DNA of 64,000 bases from Hofstenia miamia (Eukaryota > Xenacoelomorpha > Acoela). The notes under the pieces are model-generated. The model was given only the letters and a program-made list of their open reading frames with translations. It did no database searches and was not told the origin of the DNA. The stretch covers positions 2,108,448 to 2,172,447 of the forward strand of contig SCFE01000036.1 in assembly GCA_004352715.1 (NCBI GenBank), written 5' to 3'. Shown here in pieces: positions 22,451 through 34,744 of this stretch (positions are counted from its first letter, which is position 1; every line of letters starts with the position of its first letter). The translations under genes and the position numbers were made by a program.

Positions 22451-22800
22451 NNNNNNNNNNNNNNNNNNNNNNNNNNNNNNNNNNNNNNNNNNNNNNNNNN
22501 NNNNNNNNNNNNNNNNNNNNNNNNNNNNNNNNNNNNNNNNNNNNNNNNNNNNNNNNNNNNNNNNNNNNNNNNNNNNNNNNNNNNNNNNNNNNNNNNNNNN
22601 NNNNNNNNNNNNNNNNNNNNNNNNNNNNNNNNNNNNNNNNNNNNNNNNNNNNNNNNNNNNNNNNNNNNNNNNNNNNNNNNNNNNNNNNNNNNNNNNNNNN
22701 NNNNNNNNNNNNNNNNNNNNNNNNNNNNNNNNNNNNNNNNNNNNNNNNNNNNNNNNNNNNNNNNNNNNNNNNNNNNNNNNNNNNNNNTATATATATATAT
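22451..22800. other. Assembly gap (N 22451-22787) ending in (TA)n
   Basis: The gap is followed by alternating TA, so it probably covers microsatellite sequence. Confidence 0.85.
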
Positions 22801-25800
22801 CAACGCATATATCAACCTCACATACCTAGGCAACTTAGAATGTCAATTCAATACCATTTCTATGTCAAATTTTCGAACAATTTTCTCCAAGCTAATTAAT
22901 AATTTATGTTTTACATTGTAAAATGTATGTAAAAATTGCGTTAATTTAGATTACAGATATTGTTTTTTAAAATGCACACAAGAATACTAATAAAATCGAT
23001 GTGCTTCAACGAAAGCCCAGCATTCTACTGGAAGTTGCAAACTACAATGAGACATATTCGAAATTTAGCTAAGATTATTCTTTGCATTACTATGCATTCC
23101 GCTGTTGAACACTTTTTAGGCAAACTACTATAACATTGTTTTGATTGTGTATTGCAAATATATCAACGCCGCTGATATAACAAAATTTGGTGAAAACGTA
23201 CATGAACCCCTAAACACGTTGTGATGTATATTTTTTTTGTAATTTTCATTTTAACTGCTAAGGATTAAAAACATTTTAACAATCATTTTACTTAATAAGC
23301 TAAGGGTAAGAATATAAATTTAGTCCACTGGACAGGACTGGAAATGGCCATTCAACTCCAACTCTGGCATGAACATAGACGTTGTAGATTGCTTTGTACC
23401 AGTTCAATTTGATTTTGATAGTCCCCTAGGTTAAACGGGTGAGGATATATAAAATATCAATATTTCATGATTTATGCAATGTAGAAAATTGGAACTTAAT
23501 TAGTTTTAATCTTTTCGCATTATTGCTCATTTTAGGGAATGCGTAATTGCCAATCTCAACAATTGTTTTTAATATTATATCAGTTATATGAATTCAAATT
23601 AAGTTAACGTTTTCAAGAATAAGGCAAAATCTGTTTGGTAAGCATTGCTAAATGTCACATGATCTTGCTGGAAAAACAATTTATATCCGCATAACATCTG
23701 AAGTATTATATTTTCTATTATAACTTTGTATTCAAGGAAGAATATTGATACTGAATACTTGCACGAATCCCATTAAATAGTTAGGTTTTGATGCTGTTAA
23801 ACTATTAATATTACAGCAATTAATGTCTTTAGTTGGTATAAAGGAAATATTTTGCCCCTGGAAGTTTGGAAACTAATTGGATTATCTTTACGCAACGCAG
23901 TTGTTTATTTTACATATGTATATAACTGGAAAGAGACTAGTGGCCGAAGGAATTACCAGTAGACTGAAAACATGTTCTGTTCCCCTGACATTTTCAATTT
24001 TTCGGTCACGGCCATGTACTTCTATTTCACTTCCCGTACTAGGATTAAGTATGCTAAAATTGCTTATATTAATTTCTATTACTAATTTTAAAAGTTAGTC
24101 CAATTAAGGATGCACACGAAAATGGCTATGATTTTCCGATAATCAATCTATTGTTTGACACAAATTTCACTAATTGCAGGAACGCCGCTTTGCAGCAAGT
24201 TTATCACCAAATCGATAAAGATAAATTTAATTTAGTTTTGAATAATCGATTAATCGAAAAAGCCTATAAATTCTGTAGCTTTTTAGTATTTAGCTTTGCA
24301 TCATAAAAATCGAGTGGGGGCTACAGTTGGTTACCAGTATCAGTAAAAAAACAATGGTTAGGTTAAAATCTCAAAATGTTCGTAGTAGCGCAGCTCCAGT
24401 CAAATCAACAATAAGACAAAAACTTTGGAGCCAATGATCACTTAAATCTTTTCTGCAAACTTATCGTCACTTTTTAGGTGCAAATATGAAGAAAGATGTT
24501 TTTTAACTTATCAGTAGTTTTTTGCATACGAAGTATAATTGCTTCTTATTAATGGAGGATTTTGCTTTCCATTTAAGTTATTTTTAATCTTTATAGTTGT
24601 TGAACATTTTTTGAGACATCATATTTCAACTATATTACACTGAGTCAAGCCGATACCTTAAAACATGAGCACTAGTAGTTCGCATAATGGAATTACATCA
24701 ATCTCTAATGAATAAGATAATTTTTGTGAGTCTTAAATAATCCCCTTCCTAATTACAAAATAACTTAATACTATCTCGGGAACAACTGGTGTTAATTTTT
24801 GTGAAATCTATATCAGTTACACATGATTTTTTGTAGAATTTAGGTTGGGCATGTTGTTTCAAGATAGATTCTGAGTTCACTAACGCATTGGTGCATTCTG
24901 GGTCGGGTTATACCGCTCATGATTGTGAAGGCATAATACTTCTCAAAACCATTTTTAACTAATAACAAAGCTTCCCTTATAAAATTGATGAATACAAGAC
25001 TAACAATTCAACATTAGGTAACGACACAATTGTCCTCTATTTGTGATTCTGTTAGAAACACATCCTTAATTCAAAATTGCTTTCGGATTTTATCTCAAGT
25101 TAATTAATTCGCTTGAATTATTCTCAATACAATTGACGAATTATTGCAAGGGGGCAGTTAGTCAAATCTTGTATGCTTTTTCAAATTCATGGTTGACATG
25201 AAGAAATTTATGGTGTTTTGAAACAAGAAAATATTCATTGCGAAAAATAGAAAATGAAAAATATTCAAAATCGCAGACATCGTGTTTACAATTAATAAAT
25301 AAAATTATTTGAATTTCATCAAAGCAAAAACAAAGGATAAATTTAAGTAAAAGCGTTTTGACATTCAAGTTATCATTTTTAAGATATTCTTGTTTGCTTT
25401 GAAAACTAACTTTAAGAGCAGAATAAAGATTCATTGTGTAGATGACATTCAATGTGAAATTGAAGCAGCACCTACGTGCTTTAACTTTTACTTTAATCCT
25501 ATTGCAAAACTTCACAAAATATTACAGGTAATGCTGTTGTCACTGTCAATATTAAAGCCTAGAATATTTCAGATGAAGCTTTTGTGCTTGTTTGCTGCAA
25601 TGTTACTAACTCTTTTCAAAGGGAGAATAAGTACAATAACTTTAAAATAATGACTATCATTCCAAGAAAAAGCTCTTTTTCATATAAATTACTAGAATGA
25701 AGTGGAGATTAACTATTGCCGAAAAGGAGCTAGGGATAGATGCAAAAATAGGTCATTAAATATTAAGTGAAACTTCAATAAAATTTGTAAAATCGTACTC

Positions 25801-25899
25801 AATCAATATTTGGGGGTGTATTGAAGAAACTAAGGAAAAAAATTGTAACCTTAAATTAAAATTTTCATACACTATAGTGCATTTATTATTACTTTTGAC
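22801..25899. other. Intergenic, no confident gene
   Basis: AT-rich. The open stretch at 25390-25650 (+) contains an ATG at 25573 followed by a hydrophobic, signal-like segment, but it is only 25 codons from there to the stop. No domain is recognisable. Confidence 0.35.
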
Positions 25900-26307
25900 C
25901 AGAGATTTCAATTCAGTTCTTCAATTCCAATTCTAGGAAATTGAACCCCAATTCCGAAACCTACGAATTACTATCAGTTTCAATTCCAGTAAAATTGATA
26001 GTTAGAAAATATTTAAATGTTCATAACTAATTTTACATTCTTACATTTACATAATTTTACTTATTATAAATATTTTAAATTAATCGATTATCCGCGTTGT
26101 AAATTATGCGATCGGGTTCTTATGCGGGCTTAAATAATTTTTCGAGTTAGGTGGGGTTCTAAAATCAATTTAAACTGCCAATTTCCAGCTAAATTTGGAT
26201 ATTTTTTCTTCAATTGAAAAATCCAATTCCCACTGTCGGGAATTGGTCAATTCCATTTCCTGCAAAACTATCAATTACCAATTCCTAGGAATAAATTGAA
26301 ATCTCTG
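25900..26307. mobile_element. hAT-type MITE with AATTCC-rich interior
   Basis: The ends are CAGAGATTTCAATT and its exact complement, 408 bp apart. Inside, subterminal repeats of CAATTCC and GGAATTG alternate. The 8 bp outside each end (CTTTTGAC and CATCTGAT) agree at 5 of 8, which fits a decayed hAT target duplication. There is no coding content. Confidence 0.6.
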
Positions 26308-27187
26308 CATCTGATAAATTTGCGATAACAAAAGCCCACACGAACTAAACGATCAAAGGTCTATGCATCTTTGCTTAGCTAATCGGCAGCCAGAACAATG
26401 TATTTCGAGATTTTTACCAGAATTAAGAGAAAGTTCAAGATCCGTTGTTAAGATTTCTATCTTAGCAAGATCTTTACGTATTTATCCTTATTTATATTGT
26501 TAAAGATATGATGCTTGAGATGAATTTTTACATTGGCTGGAAAAAATGCATCTCAAGGTGTGCTAATTTGCCTATAGAGGGTAGCTTAAGGAAAATTGTC
26601 ATTTCTTAAATAAAATTCCAAATATCAACTCGCATTATATAAGATAATAGAAATTGATTGATCAATGGTCGATTAGATCAATTCCTCACCAAAATATCAT
26701 TAAAGCAATGTTTGCAAATGTGAGTCTAATGTAATTCGCAAGGCCAATGTATGAGAAACTTTAAAGCTGCATAGTTCAAACAAATATGATTTCATACATG
26801 TATAATATTTAAAAAAGTGGTAGAATAATGCATAAGGCGACATATGTGAGTCAAAATTTTCTTGTATCAGTTATGTTGGATTGAATATAAAAAATTTACT
26901 TTAGATTCCTTTCATTACATACATAGTTTGCAATGGCAAAAAATTTTTTCAATAAAGACTTCTAAGATTGACAATATATTATTTTAAAATCTAAATAATA
27001 ATGCAATACTTGCATGTAGGTTTGAATTTTTTCATTTAAGCAATGCCCACAATTTTTGTTCAACTGCAAACAAAAGCATTAAATTCTACATTTGAATGAA
27101 TCTAAGTTACACCAATATATCTATATATTCTTACGGAACCATTCATTACATTGAGAGATCTTGCTGACAGACAGTCCGACAAACCGA
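26308..27187. other. Intergenic, no gene seen
   Basis: AT-rich with no recognisable coding or repeat structure. Confidence 0.35.
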
Positions 27188-27385
27188 GGTGAAAATAGTG
27201 CCTCCTTGGCGAAGGTAATAAATAAAAATACAAATTAAGATATAAGGATCGACAAAGTCACCATTATTGATTTCTAAATTATTTCAAATTTGCAATAATT
27301 TCAGCTAAGAGCACCTAAATGACAGTTTGCATTAATCTCTCGAGACTGTAGCAAAAAATACCCCTAAACGACGTTCAGCTAGTAT
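27188..27385 (+). repeat. Dispersed repeat (copy 1 of the 27.2/39.8 kb family)
   Basis: The segment GTGCCTCCTTGG-GAAGGTA onward to CAGCTAGTAT matches 39848-40042 in the same order, with about one difference per six bases. A third, shorter fragment lies near 39640-39685. No TIRs or A-tail are visible. It could be part of a SINE or MITE. Confidence 0.65.
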
Positions 27386-27654
27386 ATACTATATCTATGC
27401 ACATGTGTAACATTTTAAACAGTGAATCTCAAGAATTAACTTAGGGAAGTGATCCAAATTCAATACGTTAACAAGTGCAAATGCAACCGTAATCAATTCT
27501 AGCTTCAAATGTCTGCATACGCTTAATAAATTGATTTGCATAGATATATTTAAAGAAATGTGCAGAACCTAAATGTGGCAACGTATCCAGCAACATACTC
27601 TCCAACGTCGGAGGCCATATCGTCAAGGTCACTGTCTTCTTCCAATAAATTCTT

Positions 27655-28690
27655 CTATAGCTTCAGGATGCGGGAATAATTTGTTTCGGTAAAACGTTTC
27701 AGTGCAGACGTATTAAAATTGTCTAGTATTGAGCGAATTTTTAAAATCTTATCGCTTCGTGATACTCCGTAAACGCTACCAGGAAACGGCCACCAGATAA
27801 CTGTCAATTTACTAAAGTATTGTTCAATGAGGTCAGACCGTAATTTACGTGGCAATGAAGACTCGTATCCCTCGCTAAGTTCCTCCGAAAGAATAACAAT
27901 AGCTCGAGATGTTATGGATATTGCACTGAGAGTTTGATGTGAAAAACCATATCATCCTGCTGCTTTCCATTCATCAATCCAAATTGAAAACTTTCCCAGG
28001 AAGTCACTTTTAGCATCACCATATCTAATTCCACGAGCCAGTTGGTTTGGATGACTAATCGAATTGCCATTTCAATTGTGAAAAACGCGTAATCCTACAT
28101 CCAGATGCGCATTCCAACCATTTCGGCAAAGGGATAGGTGCACGCGTATGCCAAGAAATATTTTCATTGTATCGTAGATTACAGAATGCGATACGACTGG
28201 AATTTGCAAAAATCGATAGGCAGAGCAAAACCGATCAGTATTAACGATCGTAAAATCATGAACTTTACTAATTCGTTGTTGAAGTTGGGCAAATGAGGGA
28301 ATGCGATCGTGTTCGAGAGTCTTTATATTCGTCTGGTAAAATACCTTTTTCGGCAAGTGGCTTGCGCGATTTCGCAAGAGATCGTGTTTCAAATGAGGAC
28401 GGAAAATCCAACTTTAATGGTATAGGTGATTTAACCCAATCCAACATTTTCCTCTTCGATGAACCAGCCTCGCGAACGTCTTCATTATTAAAATCTCTTT
28501 CGCACACAAAAGAATTTGAAGATTGAATAATCACTACGTCGAATTGCAGATAACCATTTCATCCGTAATTCTTTCTGGGATTCTTTTGGAAACAAAAACA
28601 TTTTGAAGTATTCTTCAGATTTGTATACACTCTTGCATTCAGGCACACAACTGCAATTATTGCAGTTATACATTGATACTAAAAAACAAG
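27655..28690 (-). pseudogene. P-element/THAP9-like transposase, degenerate
   Basis: The minus strand begins with a THAP-type zinc-binding domain: CSCVPECK, then MFLFPKESQKELRMKWLSAI, and after a frameshift FVCERDF, where the family has C-x2-H-F and His is now Asp. After a second shift it continues with a segment ending NIKTLEHDRIPSFAQLQQRI, which recalls the P-type catalytic region. Near the end it shows LRSDLIEQYFSKL followed by YGVSRSDKILKIRSIL, like the C-terminal (T/S)D-x-(L/I)E-x-x-F helix of P-type transposases. Two frameshifts and a stop near 27940 make it non-functional. P-type transposases are RNase H-like enzymes that use a THAP domain to bind their own ends. Confidence 0.7.
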
Positions 28691-28796
28691 AGCAGTTAAG
28701 ATACTGACAGCAGAGTAATACAGAACTATAATAATGCAAAATAATAAGTATAAAATAGAATTGAACCGTCAATATAAAAGAAATATTTATAAATGA

Positions 28797-29057
28797 TTAC
28801 TTATTATGAAGATATAAACAAGACCACCTAGTAAACAAAGATAAATATTTACAATGATTTTTTTTCATAAAACAATCACCGCCACGTAGACGCATACACG
28901 CGAAGCTGATTATCAAGTTCCGGTATGATGCATGTAGAAGGATAGTAAACACACAATACCACAATGTGTGACATGACTTAATATTAAGATAATTTCCCTC
29001 AACTTGCAAAATGTTTACTAGTACGCCAACTAAAATTACGATTTTAAATTTTATCAT
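28797..29057 (-). CDS. Possible small secreted Cys-containing protein (86 aa)
   Basis: From an ATG at 29055-29057 the frame gives a hydrophobic leader (MIKFKIVILVGVLVNILQ) that looks like a signal peptide, cut perhaps after VEG. The rest holds six cysteines and a basic C-terminus. The frame also stays open upstream of this ATG. I recognise no family, and the sequence contains a second hydrophobic patch. It could equally be a chance frame next to the transposase relic. Confidence 0.2.
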   Translation of the reverse strand: MIKFKIVILVGVLVNILQVEGNYLNIKSCHTLWYCVFTILLHASYRNLIISFACMRLRGGDCFMKKNHCKYLSLFTRWSCLYLHNK

Positions 29058-29348
29058 GTAGTCCTCCCCATTTGGAGGCCTCACTGGTAATGCCCGGCCG
29101 TGTATATAGAAGGCCATAGTCGTCTTCAAATGCAACTGTGATAAATGTACTATTTCATAATTTGTCAAACTTTAAGACATTTTGGAGTACGCATTAATGA
29201 ACGTCTAAAAGGCCACATGCAAACAGATATATCAACATCAACATAAAGCAAAAGAAAGAAATTTTAAAATAATAGTTCAACATCATTCAAATATAGCCAA
29301 ATCAATAGTCACTAGGGAACATCTAAATTGATATCAAGCTTTAATGAA

Positions 29349-29379
<31 letters not shown>

Positions 29380-29399
29380 ATATATATATATATATATAC
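29349..29399. repeat. (CT)n-(AT)n compound microsatellite
   Basis: CT dinucleotides run straight into AT dinucleotides, interrupted once by TT. Confidence 0.9.
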
Positions 29400-30860
29400 A
29401 TGAATATGTAAAAGAATTCTCCCATGTGAAATTGAAACTTACAATTTTGCTAGTCTTAATTTTCATTAGATTTTAACAAAGCCTCACCCAAATATTAAAT
29501 GCAATAAACATAGACAACTCTTATGTTACATACTATAAATCATTGATTTACTGCCTTCTAATGCATGCAGTTATGGTATTTTAATTTTTATCACGCATTA
29601 AATTCGTATTAGCTGTTTTCTTGTTCATAAACTTATGTCAATGACAACAGTTATCCGTAAAGTAGTTAAATCCAAATTTTGCACAATTGTTTATTATATT
29701 AAGAAATTTGTAAGTAGACATTCTCAATTCTTGTTATGAAATCATTACACATATTTTATTTACAATGTGGTCGGATTAACTATGCCCGATTGTATGTACA
29801 CATTTTGAAAATAATAATTTCAGAAATTGTAAGATACGTTTTTTTGTTTCTCAGCAGCAATTATAAAAACCATTTTAAATTTTAAATTTAATTTCATTCG
29901 CAAAATTAGCAACTTAGTAAGATCATTCATTTTCAAACTTATAAATCCTGAAGAAAGTTATACTTGCTAAATAAATTCCTTTTGATAAATTTTGATATTT
30001 GACATTACTAGAATGCAATATTTATTGAAAAAAATGCCTTCATAATAATTCTCCTTAAGTGTTCTATTTTATACTCACTATACATATTTTAAAACAACGA
30101 TTGACAATGCCAAAAAATATAATCAGTTTTAATTGACAATATGTGGTTATCCATATTTCTAAGAATATCTTCAACTAGCTTGATACACCCAAAGTTATGT
30201 AAAACAGTAATATGATAAAACGGAACAAATATGATTAAATTTTGAAAATTTTTTTTTATTAGCCGATTATATATAATTCGATCGAATATTATGTAAAAAA
30301 CTTTTGATCGAATGCTTTGTATTCAGATAGTTTATGCATATTCTTACTTAATAGGTGGATAAAAACGATCAACAATGTTTTTTTACTAACTTTTACCTTA
30401 ACTTGAAGAGTTATTTCATTACAACTGTGTAATTTCTGTGTAATCCTTACGTCATTTAACCATTGAAATTTTATGCTTGTAGATGTACAAAATGCTTCTT
30501 TTTCAACAAAAACTATCCACAAAAATTATTTTCATGTGTAAAGCTCTACTGAAAAGCAATTCATCAAATCCCTATTAGTTCTCAGTTGATTTTTTAACAG
30601 TTAGTTTGATTGCCTACAATCTATTGAATTTTGTTATACAGATATTATTGCTTAATTTTAGGGTAAATTAGCAGAAGTTATCATAAAACAACCTTCATAT
30701 TATTAAAGTAAACAATTCAAATTAATCATCCACAGCATACTCAAGTTCTTATAGCTTATGCTATTTAAGCATAGTGGTAATTCACATGCATTACATACAT
30801 TTAAAATAACATTATAAAACACTTTGAACGACATTAACACATGTAACATTTTCTTAGAGA
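29400..30860. other. Upstream region of the GPCR gene, no coding segment seen
   Basis: Strongly AT-rich. It should hold the promoter of the receptor gene. I cannot pick a TATA box from background at this composition. Confidence 0.4.
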
Positions 30861-31580
30861 ATGGCGCTCATAAATTCAACTGCATTCAACCCTTTGGACG
30901 AGATAAATGACAGAGGACTTTCTCAAATTGGAAATAAATCCTCCCAACTTTTTACAAAGTATTTTTATGCATGTATTGTTCGAATTGGAGTTCCTGGAAA
31001 CCTGGCAGTCTTGGCTGCCTTTCAGGGAAAACTAATGAACCAATCTATAGGACACATCATCATTTTGATGAAATCACTAGCACTAATGGATTTTGTTGCA
31101 TGTTCGAGTATGTTGATATTCAATGTTTTTCCAGAATATCTGGCGACTTATATGGACCAACCGATTCTTTGTAATCTTTTTTATAGCTCTTATATATTCT
31201 GGGGTTCAGCTTCTGCCTCAGGTTATCATATGCTTATGATCGGTATTGAAAGATATATTGGCATTACATTTCCTATTTGGCATCGTCAAAATATCAATAA
31301 AAAGCACATGTACATAATGTGTCTCATCTCCTATTTTGTTGGGTTTGTTGCAGTTCAGGGCTGGATAAGTTTATACTATCAATATCGTGATGGTTCCTGC
31401 TACTTCATGGTTGTAGAATACACTGAGATCTACAGAAGAATCAGTAGATTGGTTATATTATTTTTCATCATGATTATCCCGCTTCCTACTATTGCATTCT
31501 GTTATATGAAAATGTATCTGACAATCATAAAAAAAGATATTGGTGCAGCGAGTAAAGCCGTGATGAAAACATTAATCATT
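30861..31580 (+). CDS. GPCR exon 1 (N-terminus to start of TM6)
   Basis: Exactly 240 codons, ending KAVMKTLII before the donor GTAAGT. Open reading continues about 40 bases into the intron and should be ignored. Confidence 0.9.
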
Positions 31581-32521
31581 GTAAGTACATCCGTTATAGC
31601 TAGATTTTGTTGTTCTTTATGAAATATAAAAATGCTGCAGAAATCTCCGACTAAATCCATGTGCATTTATGCTCTTGAAAATTTCTAAAAAGCGTATAAT
31701 ATGCCCTCAAAATACTTCTTTAAGCAAAATTCAACATTGAAACATTTTTTATTAAATATGCCTTTAGTATAATATTCTGGTAATATTAAACTAAGAAATA
31801 CACGTTCTGAAGACATCAATGCATGGGACTCAATTATATCCGCATATTTTAGAATACATACGTATAGATATATGTATTAATGTTGTGAAGCAACAGTTGA
31901 ATATTGTTGAAATTGTAATTGATATTGAATTTTTTGATAAATCTAATAAACATTATCTTTCTTGAAATTCATAATAATTAATAAGGAAGAAGATCTTCGT
32001 TAGAGATGCTTTCATATTGTAAATTTCCTAAATGACCTCATGATAAAACTAAACGTTGGATATTGAAAATAGTAATGTTCAAATGAAAGATTTTTAATCA
32101 TGTTTTGAGAACAACAGTTAGATAATTGTGTAACTTAAAATGTCTCAATTACGCGTCAACACCACTTATGTCCATTTTCACTGAAATTTATACTATGATG
32201 TAATTTTATTGCGTTTGCTAGATTGGCTTACAGGAAAATATTTTAAAAACAGTTTTTTAGACTATAGTTGCTTATTTGATTTGTTGGCTTCCAAATCAAA
32301 TAACTTGGTTCCTATACACCCAGGAGTATGACGTGAAACTTGATGGTCTCTGGTACAACATCACTGTCATGTTGGTCTGTCTAAACAGCTGCTTGAACTG
32401 CATCATATACTTTCTAAACATTAAAACCTTTCGAATTGCCCTTTTAGATATACTAACTTGTGGAAAGATCAAGCCTAAGAGTAGTTTGAAGGCTCGTTCA
32501 AAATCTGCAAATACAAAGTAA
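30861..32521 (+). CDS. Class A (rhodopsin-type) G protein-coupled receptor, two exons
   Basis: Exons 30861-31580 and 32261-32521 join in phase 0 over a GTAAGT...TTTTAG intron to give 326 aa with seven hydrophobic segments. Visible class A landmarks are GN in TM1 (N47), D77 in TM2, C104 before TM3 and C180 in the second outer loop (the conserved disulfide), E130-R131-Y132 at the end of TM3 and CWLP (248-251) in TM6. TM7 reads N-S-C-L-N-C-I-I-Y (282-290), so the usual NPxxY proline is Cys. The usual TM4 tryptophan is also absent. Two N-glycosylation sequons (N5, N25) lie in the short N-terminus. The tail is basic and short. The ligand is not predictable; a peptide or small-amine orphan is plausible. 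It would act at the plasma membrane through heterotrimeric G proteins. Confidence 0.9.
32261..32521 (+). CDS. GPCR exon 2 (TM6, TM7 and tail)
   Basis: Begins directly after an AGTTTTTTAG acceptor with TIVAYLICWLP and ends at a TAA (32519-32521). The true start of the segment lacks a Met, as expected for an internal exon. AATAAA signals follow at 32547 and near 32870. Confidence 0.9.
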   Translation, partial: TIVAYLICWLPNQITWFLYTQEYDVKLDGLWYNITVMLVCLNSCLNCIIYFLNIKTFRIALLDILTCGKIKPKSSLKARSKSANTK

Positions 32522-34744
32522 CCTGAAGTTTTGATTTTCAAACGTTGAATAAATTTTCAAAATTTTTTGAATTTAAAAAATTCTTTTTAAATATATATAA
32601 TTATTCTTAGATGAATTCGCCTGTAACTATAGGAATGAAATTTGAATGTTATGCAAGTGTTCAAAGAATGTTATTTATATGGCTATTTTCAATTTTGATC
32701 AAACATCTATACTGTATCAACAACTGGGTTTTTGGAAAAAAGTTTTCTGGAAATAGAAAATTCAATGGTAATATTTATGTTAGAAAAAATTTTTTGGCTA
32801 CAGCAAATTCTGTTTACGTTTATCTTGCTACTATCATATATGTTAATTCTAAAATATATATATCAATCAAATAAATAAATACTAATATTCAGCTTTGCAC
32901 CAACTATTCATGAGGCGTTTGTGTAATGCCACATACAATACAACACTTTCTAAACAGATTAATCAAAAATCGAAAAACGAAAGATTTAAAAATGATTTCT
33001 GTTATAATCACTTATAGTTTGGAACAGTTGTGATAAAGTGTATTTTAAGTGAATACTTTCGCCATTTACAGATCGGTAGCATTTTTCTAATTTGGGACCT
33101 ATGCAGCCTAAAGTTTGAGCGCCTCAAAATACAGCCTTAGCTATTATAAACATAAATGAAATAGCTTGAATTTTAATAATTCTAATATTTAATAAGACGT
33201 ACGTAAATCTAGTTCAATTTTGTACACTTTCGGTGATTTGGTTTGAATACATTCTCAGCAACCATGTTGTCTTTCCTCTTAAACTACAAGCAGACGTTGA
33301 AGTTGGACCCTTATAATAATGGTGAGACAACAGAAAACATACTAGCACTAAATAATTCTGGCATTTTTTTACAATTTGTGATGGTTTCTATAAACAATGA
33401 AGACATCTTAAATCTGAAAACACCCCTGGATAGAGAATAGTTACCTCTTTCATCAACAACTTTAATTCGCCACGGGTCGTGACCGGTCCAGGCACGACGA
33501 CGTCTGACTTTGCACATTGTGGGTCTGAGCAGAACTTTGCTAGTCTATTTACAGTTGTTGCTGTAAAGGGCTTTAGACTAGTACTTCTCAACGTGGGCCC
33601 TTGGGCCCACTTGTGGATCTGGAGTTATCACAAGGAAATTACGCTGACTCTGAAATTATATTTAATCCGCCAAAGTGAATTACGGATGTGGTACATTTTG
33701 ATGCTTTAAATCAGGAAAACATTGACCCTCTTATAGCTGTAGAACTTCTTGAACTGAAAGAGAATAAGGCTTTGATGGGTAGAATTGAAAGTGATTGGAT
33801 GGTTCAAAGGTAAACTTCCCATCCGTTGCTCTTTGAAAAGGTTAGTTGAGCTGGATGTTCTGCTGCAAATGATGTAGTAACAAAGAAACGAATTAGTTAC
33901 AGATTGAACAGAGAGCAAACTTACGCCTGAAGCTGAATCAAGGTTTGGACGTTCAGCTGGATAAACTTGTTCGCAGACATCAACCACAATGCATTAGTAT
34001 AAATCTACATTTACCGATTTTAAAGATGCAATAGGCTTTTTGGAATTAACAATTTAAGTGGATAAATTTTAATTTACGTAAGAAGCTAAAAAAACCTAAA
34101 ATAAAGAAACGGGGTTGGTTCCCTCTAGGATAGATTTGAAACAATCTGCTTATTAATATTTATAAATCAAACGCTCACTACCTTCTTTTCATTTTTATTA
34201 TCTACACAAAAACTGGTCTAATTTTTTCTTGGATTCTCTTATTTACAGGTATTCACCGGCCAAGCAGTTCGCATCATCATGGTACTAAAAATTGCGCACG
34301 CCTCAGTTTAACAAATGAAAAAATATTAACAACAGGAACAACATTTACAACAAAATAACAAGATATTAAGTGACGAAAAGGAATAACGAGAAACTTACCA
34401 CAAGAACTAAAATTGGAACAAAAAGGGCAGAGACAGAAACACACAAAACTAATATAAACAGAGAAAAAAAACACACACACACGGACACAATTACTTACAA
34501 TAAAAGAAGCGATTAAAAATTAAAATGGACATGTTTCATCTAAAAGGGGTTGGGTTAGCAAAATATATGTACAATAAGCTTAAAATAAATTAAAAATCCT
34601 TTTGGCGAAGCTATAGATTTAACTATGTAATTGATGACTGCCTTTAAAATTGTTCTATATTAGTAGATCATCAATGCAATTAGTCACCTGACTTTTCTCA
34701 AGTTTGCTTTCTTGGTGTCTTGGATTTGCATTTAATTCATGGCA
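32522..34744. other. GPCR 3' flank and intergenic sequence
   Basis: The open stretch at 32611-32874 (+) lies in the probable 3' UTR and has no domain. At 33582 the sequence TAGTACTTCTCAACGTGGG resembles one end of a hAT-type element, without a partner found. I see nothing else. Confidence 0.35.

Noticed and set aside
25573-25650. Short secreted peptide beginning MKLLCLFAAMLL
   Set aside because: Only 25 codons, with no mature peptide of note and no convincing splice donor.
33582-33640. hAT end near TAGTACTTCTCAACGTGGG
   Set aside because: No second end or target duplication found nearby, so not listed as an element.
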